This document shows, one piece after another, positions 1-7,880 of a stretch of 64,000 nt of DNA. The stretch lies in NCBI GenBank assembly GCA_017507805.1, contig JAFWAC010000009.1, positions 1 to 64,000 on the forward strand. Reading direction: 5' to 3'. The DNA is from Clostridia bacterium. Its GTDB lineage: Bacteria > Bacillota > Clostridia > Oscillospirales > Acutalibacteraceae. The translations under genes were made by a program, and so were the position numbers. Every line of letters starts with the position of its first letter. The first letter of the stretch is position 1. The notes under the pieces are model-generated. The model was not told where the DNA came from and did no database searches. It saw only the letters and a list, made by a program, of their open reading frames with translations.

Positions 1-489
1 GACAAGCTCTATACCGTAAAGCGCGCCAAAGGCAACAATCTCTTTTATTTCCTCGTGAGAATAACGGCTACGCATATAGCCAAGCATAGGATATTCCTTA
101 ATTTCGATGGTATCCTCACAGTAAAGCATAAAATAATCATACCCCATAAGAGCTATCTGTCTGATCATTTTTTTAACCGTTTCCACTGTATACACAGCAT
201 TGCGCGAGCAATCCACCATATAACCCAAGGAGCCAATTTTTTTGTTTTCTGTATATTCAAAATCACCGTCTTTATATTTTTCCTTCAAAAGGGTAAGTGC
301 CCTGAAAAATGCAGGCTTGGTTGGATAAAAAACGGTTGCCTTTCCTGATTGATACACGATTTTCAAAGTGCTGTCGGCAGAAGGCACCGCCTCTACCGCT
401 ATACCGTTATCAGAAACAAAAATACCGCCCTCACCCTCAAGCTTAAAGATGGCTTCACTAAAAATTTCGGAATTTAATTTGATCTTCAT
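1..489 (-). CDS. GH20-like beta-N-acetylhexosaminidase, N-terminal part (cut by window edge)
   Basis: The first 163 residues are visible; the rest lies beyond the left edge. The N-terminal ~75 residues look like the non-catalytic alpha/beta domain that precedes GH20 barrels. The barrel then begins with YTVETVKKMIRQIALMGYD, MLYCEDTIEI and GYMRSRYSHEEI, followed by FGALYGIELV, a pattern typical of Firmicutes family 20 glycosylhydrolase proteins. Members usually remove beta-linked GlcNAc/GalNAc in the cytoplasm; no signal peptide is visible. The ATG is preceded by GAAAGGATTG as ribosome binding site, and a promoter lies upstream (576-603). The catalytic Asp-Glu pair is outside the window, so activity cannot be judged. 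Confidence 0.8.
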   Translation of the reverse strand, partial: MKIKLNSEIFSEAIFKLEGEGGIFVSDNGIAVEAVPSADSTLKIVYQSGKATVFYPTKPAFFRALTLLKEKYKDGDFEYTENKKIGSLGYMVDCSRNAVYTVETVKKMIRQIALMGYDYFMLYCEDTIEIKEYPMLGYMRSRYSHEEIKEIVAFGALYGIELV

Positions 490-575
490 AAACTCAATCC
501 TTTCGCAAAAGTACCAATAATTCACACAGAAAAATCAGTATATTTATGGTAAACGCGCAAAGCTCTACAAGTTTA

Positions 576-603
576 ATTATATTTATCGGAAGCAAGGTTT
601 CAA
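576..603 (-). promoter_or_regulatory. SigA-type promoter of the GH20-like gene
   Basis: On the minus strand TTGAAA (598-603) is followed after 16 bases by TATAAT (576-581), about 85 bases upstream of the GH20 start codon. Spacing is one base short of ideal. Confidence 0.55.
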
Positions 604-656
604 TAAAAATCTTGCATTTTTTTTTATATTTTTTGGCAAAATACCTCAAATTGCAA

Positions 657-697
657 AAAGCCCTGCAATCAGCTCCTAAAACCGATTGCAGGGCTTT
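657..697 (-). terminator. Intrinsic terminator of the relA/SpoT-small peptide unit
   Basis: A perfect 14-base stem, AAAGCCCTGCAATC with GATTGCAGGGCTTT, encloses a 13-base loop. On the minus strand it is followed by TTGCAATTT. It lies just after the 35-residue ORF and before the GH20 promoter. Confidence 0.8.
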
Positions 698-712
698 GAA
701 TTATTTATTATT

Positions 713-820
713 CTAAGCTATAATACAAATCAATATTACCATCAAAAGAATTACTGCAATTACCAGACCGACCGCTACCCAAAACGAAAATTTGACAACA
801 AAGGCTACAAATTCGTCCAT
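713..820 (-). CDS. Small hydrophobic membrane peptide (35 aa)
   Basis: A short ORF encodes MDEFVAFVVKFSFWV followed by a hydrophobic stretch rich in V, I and L that ends in CIIA. Essentially the whole chain from residue 4 is one transmembrane helix with two acidic residues at the N-terminus and one Lys. The ATG has an excellent ribosome binding site (CAAGGAG, 6-8 bases upstream). It begins 22 bases after the stop of the alarmone synthetase gene and is followed by a strong terminator, so the two genes are probably co-transcribed. I do not recognise a family. Possible roles are a small regulator of a membrane protein or a toxin-like peptide, but nothing in the sequence chooses between these. 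Confidence 0.65.
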   Translation of the reverse strand: MDEFVAFVVKFSFWVAVGLVIAVILLMVILICIIA

Positions 821-842
821 CAGATACTCCTTGAAATATAGC

Positions 843-1529
843 TTAATCTCCCTCGATTATATTACGGATATTCTGCATTTTAATATCCAATTTATTACTT
901 ATCTCCGCACATTCAAGCAAAGCGTCTGCCGTTTGTGAAAGCAGCTTTTCATCAACAGACTTTTTATATCTCATTCGGTGCTCCAATCTCGCCCACGATT
1001 CCATTGCAATCGTGCGAAGCTGAACCTCCACACGCACGATTTTCTTTTCGTTGCAAAGAAAAATGGGGATTTCCACAATCAAATGCAGGCTTCTGTAACC
1101 GTTAGGTTTGGGGGATTTTATGTAATCCTTTTTTTCAATAAGCTTCACATCATCCTGCCTCACAAGGCAATCTGCCAGCAAATAAATATCATCAACAAAG
1201 CTGCAAACAACCCTGATACCTGCGACATCGTTGAGATTTTTTTCGATTGACTCAAGCGTTAAGGGCAAATTTCGCCGTTCAAGCTTTTCCCTTATACTGT
1301 CAAAGGATTTCAGTCTCGATTTTATACCTTCTATCGGGTTGCGCTCGTGACTGAGAGAAAATTCCTCCTCCAAAACGCGGAATTTGGTTTCTACCTCATG
1401 TATAGCACAGCGGTAATAGGTCATAAGGGTTTTAGCATCATTCATTATTGCGGCAATTTCACTGTCAGACCTGTTTTTCAAAAAGCTAATAGCTTCCTGC
1501 TTCTTATCTATTATGGGCTTTTCCTCCAA
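843..1529 (-). CDS. Small alarmone synthetase, RelA/SpoT domain (RelQ/YjbM-like GTP pyrophosphokinase)
   Basis: The 228-residue protein is a stand-alone (p)ppGpp synthetase that would transfer pyrophosphate from ATP to GTP or GDP. The synthetase core is visible: AGIRVVCSFVDDIY (about 103-116), KDYIKSPKPNGYRSLHLIVE and RVEVQLRTIAMESWARLEHRM, with the conserved PNGYRSLH substrate loop and the ExQxRT catalytic strand. There is no hydrolase, TGS or ACT domain, and the length fits the RelQ class. A helical C-terminal tail may mediate tetramer formation as in RelQ. The start is TTG: an in-frame TGA lies nine bases upstream and AAAGGATG is well placed as ribosome binding site. Its promoter is at 1555-1583 and the 35-residue peptide follows. 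Confidence 0.88.
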   Translation of the reverse strand: MEEKPIIDKKQEAISFLKNRSDSEIAAIMNDAKTLMTYYRCAIHEVETKFRVLEEEFSLSHERNPIEGIKSRLKSFDSIREKLERRNLPLTLESIEKNLNDVAGIRVVCSFVDDIYLLADCLVRQDDVKLIEKKDYIKSPKPNGYRSLHLIVEIPIFLCNEKKIVRVEVQLRTIAMESWARLEHRMRYKKSVDEKLLSQTADALLECAEISNKLDIKMQNIRNIIEGD

Positions 1530-1554
1530 AATTATTCACATCCTTTTCATTTTA

Positions 1555-1583
1555 AGTATATCCTCTTTTTTTAAAGTACACAA
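1555..1583 (-). promoter_or_regulatory. SigA-type promoter of the alarmone synthetase gene
   Basis: TTGTGT (1578-1583) and TATACT (1555-1560) on the minus strand are separated by 17 bases and lie about 25 bases upstream of the TTG start. Confidence 0.55.
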
Positions 1584-1610
1584 GTCTTAATTGTAAATAT
1601 TTCTTTAAAA

Positions 1611-1636
1611 TAAAACAAGAGGGGCGTGCCCCTCTT
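1611..1636 (-). terminator. Terminator of degV
   Basis: The compact GC-rich hairpin AAGAGGGGC/GCCCCTCTT (1617-1636) is followed on the minus strand by GTTTTATTTT. It lies 12 bases after the degV stop codon. Confidence 0.85.
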
Positions 1637-1647
1637 TATAATCGGAT

Positions 1648-2487
1648 TTATGCTTCAAAGCCGATAAGCATACCGCCCTTTTCGGCATAGAAGCTGCAAA
1701 GACCTCCGCAGTTATACATTTCTACTGAAGCATCAGGGTATTTTTGAAGTATAGAGCTTCTGAGCTTTGCGGCGGCAATCTTTTCAAAGCAGTGTGCAAT
1801 ACACACCTTTTTGCCGTTAAAACCAAACTCTTTCATACGGTTAAGTATTGTACCTATCGCTTTATCCTCTCCGCGGCACTTATTAAGAGGCTCTAATTCC
1901 CCCCTGTCGCTTGCCTTTCCCACAACGCAAATTCCAAGCACACCTGCCGCCTTTGCCGAAAGGTGACTTACCCTGCCGTTGTTTGCAAGATTTTTCATAG
2001 ATTTAAGCATAAAAAGAAGCTTTGTTCCTTTGGAATACTCCACTGTTTTTTGACATATCTCCTCAAAGTCACAGCCCTTTTTACGAAGCTCACAGATTTT
2101 CTCAATTATAAGCCTCATCTCGGGTCCCGCAGACAGTGTGTCGATTACGAACACCCGTCTTTCGGGGTAGCATTCCTCATAAATTTCCTTAGCAATACAG
2201 GCGGCATTATAGCTGCCCGAAAGTGTGCTTGTGATGGTGACGCAAAAAACCTCCTTTGCCTGACCGAAGGCGGCAAGCCAATCCTCCGGATTGGGACACG
2301 AGGTTGAGGATTTGCCCTTGTATTTTGAAAGCTCATCCACCATAGCTCTCACATCGAGCATTTTATCGTCTGTATACTCCCTGTCTGCCGTTATAATTTT
2401 AAGTGCCGCCGATGCAAACGGAACTTCCCCATTTTCAATTTCATACACATCCGCAGAGGAATCGGCAACAATTTTAAACTCATCCAT
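1648..2487 (-). CDS. DegV family protein (fatty-acid-binding, FakB-like)
   Basis: This 279-residue cytoplasmic protein has the DegV fold: KIVADSSADV at the N-terminus, an internal STSCPNPEDWLAAF segment and the ITSTLSGSYNAA motif that binds the lipid head group. The C-terminus, CGGLCSFYAEKGGMLIGF, is the usual family ending, with unusually many Cys. Family members bind fatty acids and present them to a FakA kinase for phospholipid synthesis; no fakA is in the window. The ATG is preceded by AAGGAG. The gene is monocistronic, with its own promoter (2518-2547) and terminator (1611-1636). Confidence 0.9.
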   Translation of the reverse strand: MDEFKIVADSSADVYEIENGEVPFASAALKIITADREYTDDKMLDVRAMVDELSKYKGKSSTSCPNPEDWLAAFGQAKEVFCVTITSTLSGSYNAACIAKEIYEECYPERRVFVIDTLSAGPEMRLIIEKICELRKKGCDFEEICQKTVEYSKGTKLLFMLKSMKNLANNGRVSHLSAKAAGVLGICVVGKASDRGELEPLNKCRGEDKAIGTILNRMKEFGFNGKKVCIAHCFEKIAAAKLRSSILQKYPDASVEMYNCGGLCSFYAEKGGMLIGFEA

Positions 2488-2517
2488 AATTTTTCTCCTT
2501 GTCGTTTGTTGGCTACA

Positions 2518-2547
2518 AGTATAGTGGATATTGCATCAAAAAAGCAA
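2518..2547 (-). promoter_or_regulatory. Promoter of degV
   Basis: TTGCTT (2542-2547) and TATACT (2518-2523) on the minus strand are 18 bases apart, about 30 bases upstream of the degV ATG. Confidence 0.5.
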
Positions 2548-2652
2548 TCTATTGATGATTTTTCAAGCTATACCGTAAATTTTCTCTCGGTAGAAAATCC
2601 GTTTTTTCATTCTACCAACAGGAGAATTGCCGAAACAATGCCGCCCTTGCGG

Positions 2653-2680
2653 ACAAATTGCCTTTAAAAAACATATAATA
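2653..2680 (+). promoter_or_regulatory. SigK/SigE-like mother-cell promoter
   Basis: CATATAATA (2672-2680) fits the SigK -10 pattern CATAnnnTA, and an AC dinucleotide (2653-2654) sits 17 bases upstream, as the short SigK -35 requires. A SigA reading is poor because TTGCCT would be only 10 bases from TATAAT. The gene behind it looks like a spore coat gene, which agrees with this. Confidence 0.45.
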
Positions 2681-2713
2681 AAGTGTAGTTTTTTACAGAT
2701 AGGAGTGTTCGAC

Positions 2714-3127
2714 ATGGAGCAAAGAAGCTTAAAGTCTTTAACAAGTGAAAAAGACCTTAAGATATATGAAGACTATTTACAGAAAAACGGTATTGTGAGC
2801 AAATCTCAAGGCGCACAAATCATTACCAAACCCAAAATGCAGATAGAGGCTGTAAACAATTCGGCAGTCAGAAGGGTTATTCCCGAAACCCTGACAAACC
2901 CCGTGTTTTTTCAGGGCTATTTAAAAAATCATATCGGCAAGCTCATAAGAGTGGAATCCCTTATAGGCGAATGCCTTGAAAGCCGTACAGGTATTCTGTT
3001 TGAGGTTGGAGATGACTATATCGTTATTAAATTAAACAAAAGCTGCTGCAGTATGCTGATAAAAGCCTGCACAATAAAATACATCACCATAGTTCACGAT
3101 AACGATATACGCAAAGCCTTGATTTGA
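2714..3127 (+). CDS. GerQ-like spore coat protein candidate (137 aa)
   Basis: The start chosen is the ATG at 2714, preceded by TAGGAGTG; a longer reading frame upstream has no ribosome binding site. Residues ~75-130 (FFQGYLKNHIGKLIRVES, then TGILFEVGDDYIVIKL and a Cys-Cys pair, ending IKYITIVHD) form a small beta-barrel-like domain. It resembles GerQ and related coat proteins, where a short N-terminal tail precedes a domain containing GK, GxI, DDyIvL and a closing yITf strand. GerQ is a mother-cell coat protein cross-linked by transglutaminase and needed for CwlJ function in Bacillus. The assignment rests on pattern memory. The SigK-like promoter supports it; a DUF2642-type protein is an alternative. 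Confidence 0.55.
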   Translation: MEQRSLKSLTSEKDLKIYEDYLQKNGIVSKSQGAQIITKPKMQIEAVNNSAVRRVIPETLTNPVFFQGYLKNHIGKLIRVESLIGECLESRTGILFEVGDDYIVIKLNKSCCSMLIKACTIKYITIVHDNDIRKALI

Positions 3128-3136
3128 CACCCATTT

Positions 3137-3165
3137 AAAAATGCGGCATCCCCTGCCGCATTTTT
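3137..3165 (+). terminator. Terminator of the GerQ-like gene
   Basis: The stem AAAATGCGGCA/TGCCGCATTTT with loop TCCCC is followed by a T run, 10 bases after the stop codon. Confidence 0.9.
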
Positions 3166-3197
3166 CTATACATATAAATTTCATCATTCGGTAATTG

Positions 3198-3226
3198 TTG
3201 ACAAATTTTAAGAAAATGGGTATAAT
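3198..3226 (+). promoter_or_regulatory. Strong SigA promoter of mgtE-rluA
   Basis: A consensus TTGACA (3198-3203), a 17-base spacer and a consensus TATAAT (3221-3226). The expected transcript starts near 3233, giving a leader of about 97 bases before the mgtE ATG. Confidence 0.9.
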
Positions 3227-3239
3227 ATGGATAATAGAT

Positions 3240-3309
3240 GTCCCGTCAAAATGCTGAGTGGAAACGTCTGACTCAAAAGCCGCATTATTGACAGGGACTT
3301 TTATTTTTG
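3240..3309 (+). promoter_or_regulatory. Structured mgtE leader: hairpin followed by a T-rich tract (attenuator-like)
   Basis: The leader folds into one long interrupted hairpin. GTCCCGTCAA (3240-3249) pairs with TTGACAGGGAC (3288-3298, one bulge), AATGC (3250-3254) with GCATT (3282-3286), and TGAGT (3255-3259) with ACTCA (3271-3275). The loop is GGAAACGTCTG and there is a purine-rich internal loop. The outer stem is followed directly by TTTTATTTTT (3299-3308), so it could end transcription before mgtE. It is far shorter than the M-box (ykoK) and lacks the motifs I know for M-box, yybP-ykoY or NiCo riboswitches. A metal-responsive attenuator is inference. Confidence 0.55.
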
Positions 3310-3329
3310 ATTACAAGGGAGGATTCGCT

Positions 3330-4691
3330 ATGGAAAAGGAATTTTTTGAGCTTATAAACGGAAAGAAATATACCAAGCTCAAGCGATTGTTGTCCGAAAT
3401 GAATCCTGCCGACATAGCCGTTCTGCTCGAAGGTGTGGAATCGAAAGAGCTTATTGTGATTTTCAGAATTCTTCCAAAGGAATTAGCGGCTGAGGTTTTT
3501 GTTGAAATTGAAAGTGATATGCAACAGTTGCTTATCGAAGCCTTCAGTGACGCCGAGCTTCGTGAAGTGTTGGACGAGCTTTTTATGGACGACACGGTTG
3601 ATATTATTGATGAAATGCCGGCAAATGTTGCCAAGCGTATTTTAAAGCAGACCGATGCCGCAACCAGGCAAATGATTAACAAGCTTCTTGCATACCCTGA
3701 TGACAGTGCCGGCAGTATAATGACAACCGAATATATTGACCTGAAAAAGGATATGACGGTGGATAATGCAATCGACCGCATAAGAGCAATAGGTATGGAC
3801 AGCGAAACCATCTATACCTGCTATGTTATAGACAAAAGCCGCCGATTGCTGGGTATTGTGACGGTACGGGACTTGTTGCTTAACCAAAAGGACGAGATTA
3901 TCGCAAATATAATGGAGGAAAACATTATATTTGCCAACACCCTTGATGACAAGGAGGAGGTTGCGGGGCTGTTTGAACGGTATGACCTGATGGCTTTACC
4001 TGTGGTAGATACCGAAAACCGCCTTGTCGGTATTGTTACGGTTGACGATGCCATTGATGTTATTCAGGAAGCCGCTACCGAGGATATTGACAAGATGGCA
4101 GCTATTCTCCCCTCGGATAAAGCCTATTTCAAAACCGGAATCTTCAGCACCTTCAAGGCGCGAATCCCCTGGCTTTTACTGCTTATGCTTTCTGCCACGG
4201 TTACGGGTGCCATAATTTCAAGCTTTGAGGAAAAGCTGACGGTTTTTCCGGCACTTATCGCCTTTATACCAATGCTTATGGGAACTGCCGGTAACTGTGG
4301 AAGTCAGTCATCGGTTACGGTTATAAGGGGTATCTCCTTGGGGGATATTGAATTTAAAGATATTTTCAGGGTTTTGTGGAAGGAATTTCGCGTTGCATTT
4401 ATTTGCAGTGTTACACTTGCGGCGGTGAATTTCATAAAGCTTTTGCTCGTTGACCATTTGCTTCTTAAAAGCTTTGACATCGGGCATCAGATTGCTGAAA
4501 TTTCGGTGGTTTGTCTTACACTGCTGTTTACCGTTATAGTTGCGAAATTTGTCGGAAGCGCGTTGCCTGTTCTGGCAAAAAGGCTTGGATTTGATCCGGC
4601 TGTAATGGCAAGCCCGTTTATAACAACAATCGTTGACGCAATCACACTTGTTATTTATTTCGCAACAGCGGTTATGCTGTTAAAAATTTAG
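3330..4691 (+). CDS. mgtE: Magnesium transporter MgtE
   Basis: The 453-residue channel imports Mg2+ (and possibly Co2+) down the membrane potential. The order is typical: a helical N-domain (about 1-125, with repeated LLxxMNPADIAxLLE-type helices), two CBS domains (about 130-255, DDSAGSIMTTEYI and VVDTENRLVGIVTVDDAIDV) that sense cytosolic Mg2+, a plug helix, and five transmembrane helices from about 280. The family signature GTAGNCGSQSSVTVIRG lies in the first helical hairpin and a conserved Asp (GFDPAVMASP) in the pore region. The start is the ATG at 3330 behind AAGGGAGGATT; an upstream in-frame start would lie inside the leader hairpin. rluA follows after 20 bases, so the genes are co-transcribed. 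Confidence 0.95.
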   Translation: MEKEFFELINGKKYTKLKRLLSEMNPADIAVLLEGVESKELIVIFRILPKELAAEVFVEIESDMQQLLIEAFSDAELREVLDELFMDDTVDIIDEMPANVAKRILKQTDAATRQMINKLLAYPDDSAGSIMTTEYIDLKKDMTVDNAIDRIRAIGMDSETIYTCYVIDKSRRLLGIVTVRDLLLNQKDEIIANIMEENIIFANTLDDKEEVAGLFERYDLMALPVVDTENRLVGIVTVDDAIDVIQEAATEDIDKMAAILPSDKAYFKTGIFSTFKARIPWLLLLMLSATVTGAIISSFEEKLTVFPALIAFIPMLMGTAGNCGSQSSVTVIRGISLGDIEFKDIFRVLWKEFRVAFICSVTLAAVNFIKLLLVDHLLLKSFDIGHQIAEISVVCLTLLFTVIVAKFVGSALPVLAKRLGFDPAVMASPFITTIVDAITLVIYFATAVMLLKI

Positions 4692-4711
4692 TGTGGCAGG
4701 GGTGAACACAA

Positions 4712-5362
4712 GTGACCGAAAATATTCAGCTTCTTTTTGAGGACAGTCAAATAGCCGTTTGCATAAAGCCACGGGGAGTTTTGTCGCAAACCGACAGCCG
4801 CGGCGGTGAAAGCATGATAACGGTGCTGGAGGGCTTGACCGGCAGTAAAATTTATCCGCTTCACCGTCTTGACAGGGAGGTCAGCGGTGTTATGGTTTAT
4901 GCTAAAAACCAAAATGCCGCCGCAATTTTAAGCCGCGATATTGCCGAGCACCGCTTTAAAAAGGAATATCTCGCCATTATTCACGGCACACCCGAAAGCA
5001 GTAAAGGAAAAATGCACGATCTGCTTTTCAAGGACAGCCGCACAGGTAAGGTTTACACCGTAAAACGAATGCGCCGCGGAGTCAAAGAGGCTTTACTCGA
5101 ATACGAGGTATTAGGTAGCTGTACTGTTGAAAACACCTGCTATTCTGCCGTAAGGGTTTTGCTACACACAGGTCGCACACATCAAATCAGGGTGCAGTTT
5201 GCCTCCCGAAGGATGCCCCTTGCCGGTGACAGAAAATACGGCGGCAAAGACCACTTTGAAGATATAAAGCTGTGGTCGCACAAAATCAGCTTCTCCCATC
5301 CCACCGAAAAACGGGAGCTTGTTTTCACATACACCCCCGAAAATGAATGTTTTGAATTTTAA
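4712..5362 (+). CDS. RluA-family pseudouridine synthase
   Basis: The 216-residue enzyme converts uridine to pseudouridine in rRNA or tRNA. The catalytic motif HRLDREVSGVMVYAKN carries the nucleophilic Asp; RTHQIRVQFASRRMPLAGDRKYGG is the conserved second block. There is no S4 domain, so it is a short RluA type whose exact target cannot be told. The start is GTG at 4712, preceded by CAGGGGTGA and 20 bases after mgtE. It probably shares the mgtE promoter. A bidirectional terminator follows. Confidence 0.9.
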   Translation: MTENIQLLFEDSQIAVCIKPRGVLSQTDSRGGESMITVLEGLTGSKIYPLHRLDREVSGVMVYAKNQNAAAILSRDIAEHRFKKEYLAIIHGTPESSKGKMHDLLFKDSRTGKVYTVKRMRRGVKEALLEYEVLGSCTVENTCYSAVRVLLHTGRTHQIRVQFASRRMPLAGDRKYGGKDHFEDIKLWSHKISFSHPTEKRELVFTYTPENECFEF

Positions 5363-5367
5363 AAGCA

Positions 5368-5406
5368 AAATCCCGACCTTTGCATTAACTGCTCAGGTCG
5401 GGATTT
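5368..5406. terminator. Bidirectional terminator between rluA and the GH2 gene
   Basis: The 12-base perfect stem AAATCCCGACCT/AGGTCGGGATTT has T-rich sequence on both sides (GTTATTTTATT on plus, TGCTTTTAAAA on minus). It would end both the mgtE-rluA transcript and the long carbohydrate operon. Confidence 0.9.
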
Positions 5407-5412
5407 GTTATT

Positions 5413-7866
5413 TTATTTCAATGTATAGGCTGTTATTGCAATTTCACTGTCCTCAAAGGTTGCAAGGCGCTTAAAGGTTACTGTCTTTTCCTCTCCGGGC
5501 AGAAGTGAAAAATAGTTTTCGGAGAATATGTAATCCCCCTCAAGCTCTACCGCGTGTATATATCTGTCCGTGCTCAAGGTCACACTCTCTTCAGTACGGC
5601 TGACAGGCTTTAAATCTGCCGTGCAATCGGTTATTTCAAGCTTACCGTCCTTATAGAAGGAGCTATCACAAGCACCGTTTGCATCAATACAGCAAATAAC
5701 CAAATTGTCCTCATCTGTTTTCCAAGGAAGCTTATAGCTTTTTGAGGAATATTCATCACACAAAAGCTCAAACTCGGTTGCTTCACACACATTAAAGCCG
5801 CCGCTTCTTTTAAGGAGATAAGCGTGAGCCTTAACAGGGATACTGCTTTCAAGCGAGTTTGAAACAACCGCTTCATAGCCGTCACCGTTCTTTATAACCG
5901 ACACAGTTGCCTTTGCCGCACAGCGTCTGAAAGCATAGAATGAAGCCTTTGGCATACAGTAATAATCCACAAACGACCATCCGAGTGCCGCGGGCCAGCA
6001 GTCCCCGAACATCCAGAAAACAAGTCCGTTGCAGAAGCCTATATTTCGGCGGATATTCTCAAATACCACCCTCACCCATTCGTATTGGATATACTTATAC
6101 TTAAAATAGCGGTCAGCACTGTTTTGGGCTTCCCCCAAAACCTTCAACGCAAAGGTGGTGATATAAGTGAATACCTCTTTTCCAAGACCGGGATTGGTTT
6201 TTGTGTGATATAAAAGCATTTCCTGCTTTTCATCGGCAAGATCGGCTTCGGTCATAAATTTAAGGGCTGATTTGCGGCTGACCGCGCCGAAGGTAGGCTC
6301 CTCAGCTATAAAGCGCGCCAAAAACTGCCCTAAATACTCCTTGTAATCAGCGCAATCGGCGTTATCAAAATAATTAAATATATCACCCAAAAAGTTTGTG
6401 TTGTGAGTTGTGCCCTTTGTAAATGAAGCGTAGGTATCGCCACCATAGGGGCTTGAGGGTAAAAACTGCCTTGACCAATCGTACTTATAAATAGACGGCG
6501 CTATACCCGAAAGTGCAGAAGCTCTGCCGCGGTAATCCTCCATAGTATCACTGCCTAAGGTGGCGTTTTCGTTATCACCCGACCACCAAACAAGGCAGGG
6601 ATGGTTTCTGAGCAGCTTTACGGCATACTCAGCCTCTTGCTTAAGCTTGTCAATAAACCAAGCCTCCTTCTCGGGGTAGGCACCGCAAGCCATCAGAAAA
6701 TCCTGTGTGACAAGAATTCCCGCGCGGTCACAGCAATCGTAAAATTTGCTGTCCTCAAAAATTCCGCCGCCCCAAACACGCAGCATATTAAGTCCCATTT
6801 CTTTGGCGAGAGCGATAAAGTTTTCAAATCTTTCAGCCGTTTCAGCCGAAGGAAAAGGCTCAGAGGGTACCCAATTGGCACCGTTGCAGAAAATTTTCTT
6901 GCCGTTTATAAGAAGCATAAAACCGCTGAACACGGTATTTTTGTCCTCAATATCGCCGTGCTTACGCTCTTGAAGCTTTTTGCAAAGCTGATAGCTTTGG
7001 CTGTTTTCAGCATCGGTAAGCTGAAGTATTTTAACCGTTCTTATACCGAAGCTCTGACTCAGCACATTTTCGCCCGCTGTAACACGCAGGGTATATAACG
7101 GTTGTTCACCGTAGCCTGCAGGGTACCAAAGCAAAGGCTCGCTGATATCAAAACGGCGGACTGCCTTCGGTTCCTTAACAAAAAGGCTTGTCCCTGCCAC
7201 GGGCTTGCCTGACGGTGAGATTATCTCAACATTCACAAGCTCGCCGCGAGTATAATTTTGAAACTCAAGCTCCAAGTAAAGCTGAGCGCTGTATTTATCA
7301 ATGCTTTCGGTATAAATATATGCCGAATCTACCTTAAAATCGTTACCGTATTCAATATAAACCGGACGGTATATGCCGCAGGTGACAAAGCGGTCCACCC
7401 AATCCCAGCCGTAGGTGCACTGTATTCTTCTTGTCCAGAGGCGCTCAGCGGTAAAGGCAGCATCAAACCAAGGCAAGCCCTCCACCTCCTTGACGGCAGA
7501 ACGGAATTTCAGCTCAAGCAGGTTGTCCTTGTGCTTCAGCTTGCCACCTACATCAAATCTGTACTCAATAAACATATCATCTGCACTGCCAACCTTTTCG
7601 CCGTTCAAAAATACATCGCAATAGGTATCAAGTCCCTCAAAAACAAGCTGTGCAAAATCTGCGGCTTCGGCATCAAAGCGACAGCTATATGTAAAATCGC
7701 TGTCCTCTATCCAAGTATACTGACGGTTGTTATCCCTCCAATATAAATCCTTTATAATACCGTTTGCCATTAAATCGGTATGCACGCACCCCGGCACGCT
7801 TGCAGGCAATTCACCTATCCGTTCACCGCGCAAAACCCAAGCTTTATCTAAAAAAACCTTTTTCAT
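5413..7866 (-). CDS. GH2 family glycosidase, beta-mannosidase-like (817 aa)
   Basis: The layout is that of a GH2 beta-mannosidase: a jelly-roll sugar-binding domain (about 1-165, SVPGCVHTDLMANGII and FEGLDTYCDVFLNG), an Ig-like domain (170-285), a TIM barrel (about 290-640, MLRVWGGGIFEDSKFYDCCD) and C-terminal beta domains. The acid/base Glu is in NHPCLVWWSGDNEN near residue 433; the usual form is SGNNEN, so one neighbour is changed. The nucleophile is probably in IAEEPTFGAVSRKSALKF, where the usual SEFG is degenerate. No signal peptide, so cytoplasmic. The ATG at 7866 sits behind GGGAG; an upstream in-frame TTG at 7884 overlaps the previous gene. It is the last gene of the operon. A related beta-glycosidase activity is possible. 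Confidence 0.85.
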   Translation of the reverse strand: MKKVFLDKAWVLRGERIGELPASVPGCVHTDLMANGIIKDLYWRDNNRQYTWIEDSDFTYSCRFDAEAADFAQLVFEGLDTYCDVFLNGEKVGSADDMFIEYRFDVGGKLKHKDNLLELKFRSAVKEVEGLPWFDAAFTAERLWTRRIQCTYGWDWVDRFVTCGIYRPVYIEYGNDFKVDSAYIYTESIDKYSAQLYLELEFQNYTRGELVNVEIISPSGKPVAGTSLFVKEPKAVRRFDISEPLLWYPAGYGEQPLYTLRVTAGENVLSQSFGIRTVKILQLTDAENSQSYQLCKKLQERKHGDIEDKNTVFSGFMLLINGKKIFCNGANWVPSEPFPSAETAERFENFIALAKEMGLNMLRVWGGGIFEDSKFYDCCDRAGILVTQDFLMACGAYPEKEAWFIDKLKQEAEYAVKLLRNHPCLVWWSGDNENATLGSDTMEDYRGRASALSGIAPSIYKYDWSRQFLPSSPYGGDTYASFTKGTTHNTNFLGDIFNYFDNADCADYKEYLGQFLARFIAEEPTFGAVSRKSALKFMTEADLADEKQEMLLYHTKTNPGLGKEVFTYITTFALKVLGEAQNSADRYFKYKYIQYEWVRVVFENIRRNIGFCNGLVFWMFGDCWPAALGWSFVDYYCMPKASFYAFRRCAAKATVSVIKNGDGYEAVVSNSLESSIPVKAHAYLLKRSGGFNVCEATEFELLCDEYSSKSYKLPWKTDEDNLVICCIDANGACDSSFYKDGKLEITDCTADLKPVSRTEESVTLSTDRYIHAVELEGDYIFSENYFSLLPGEEKTVTFKRLATFEDSEIAITAYTLK

Positions 7867-7880
7867 AAAAAGAACTCCCG

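Noticed and set aside
3240..3309. M-box (ykoK) magnesium riboswitch
   Set aside because: The leader is less than half the usual length and the conserved M-box helices are not found.
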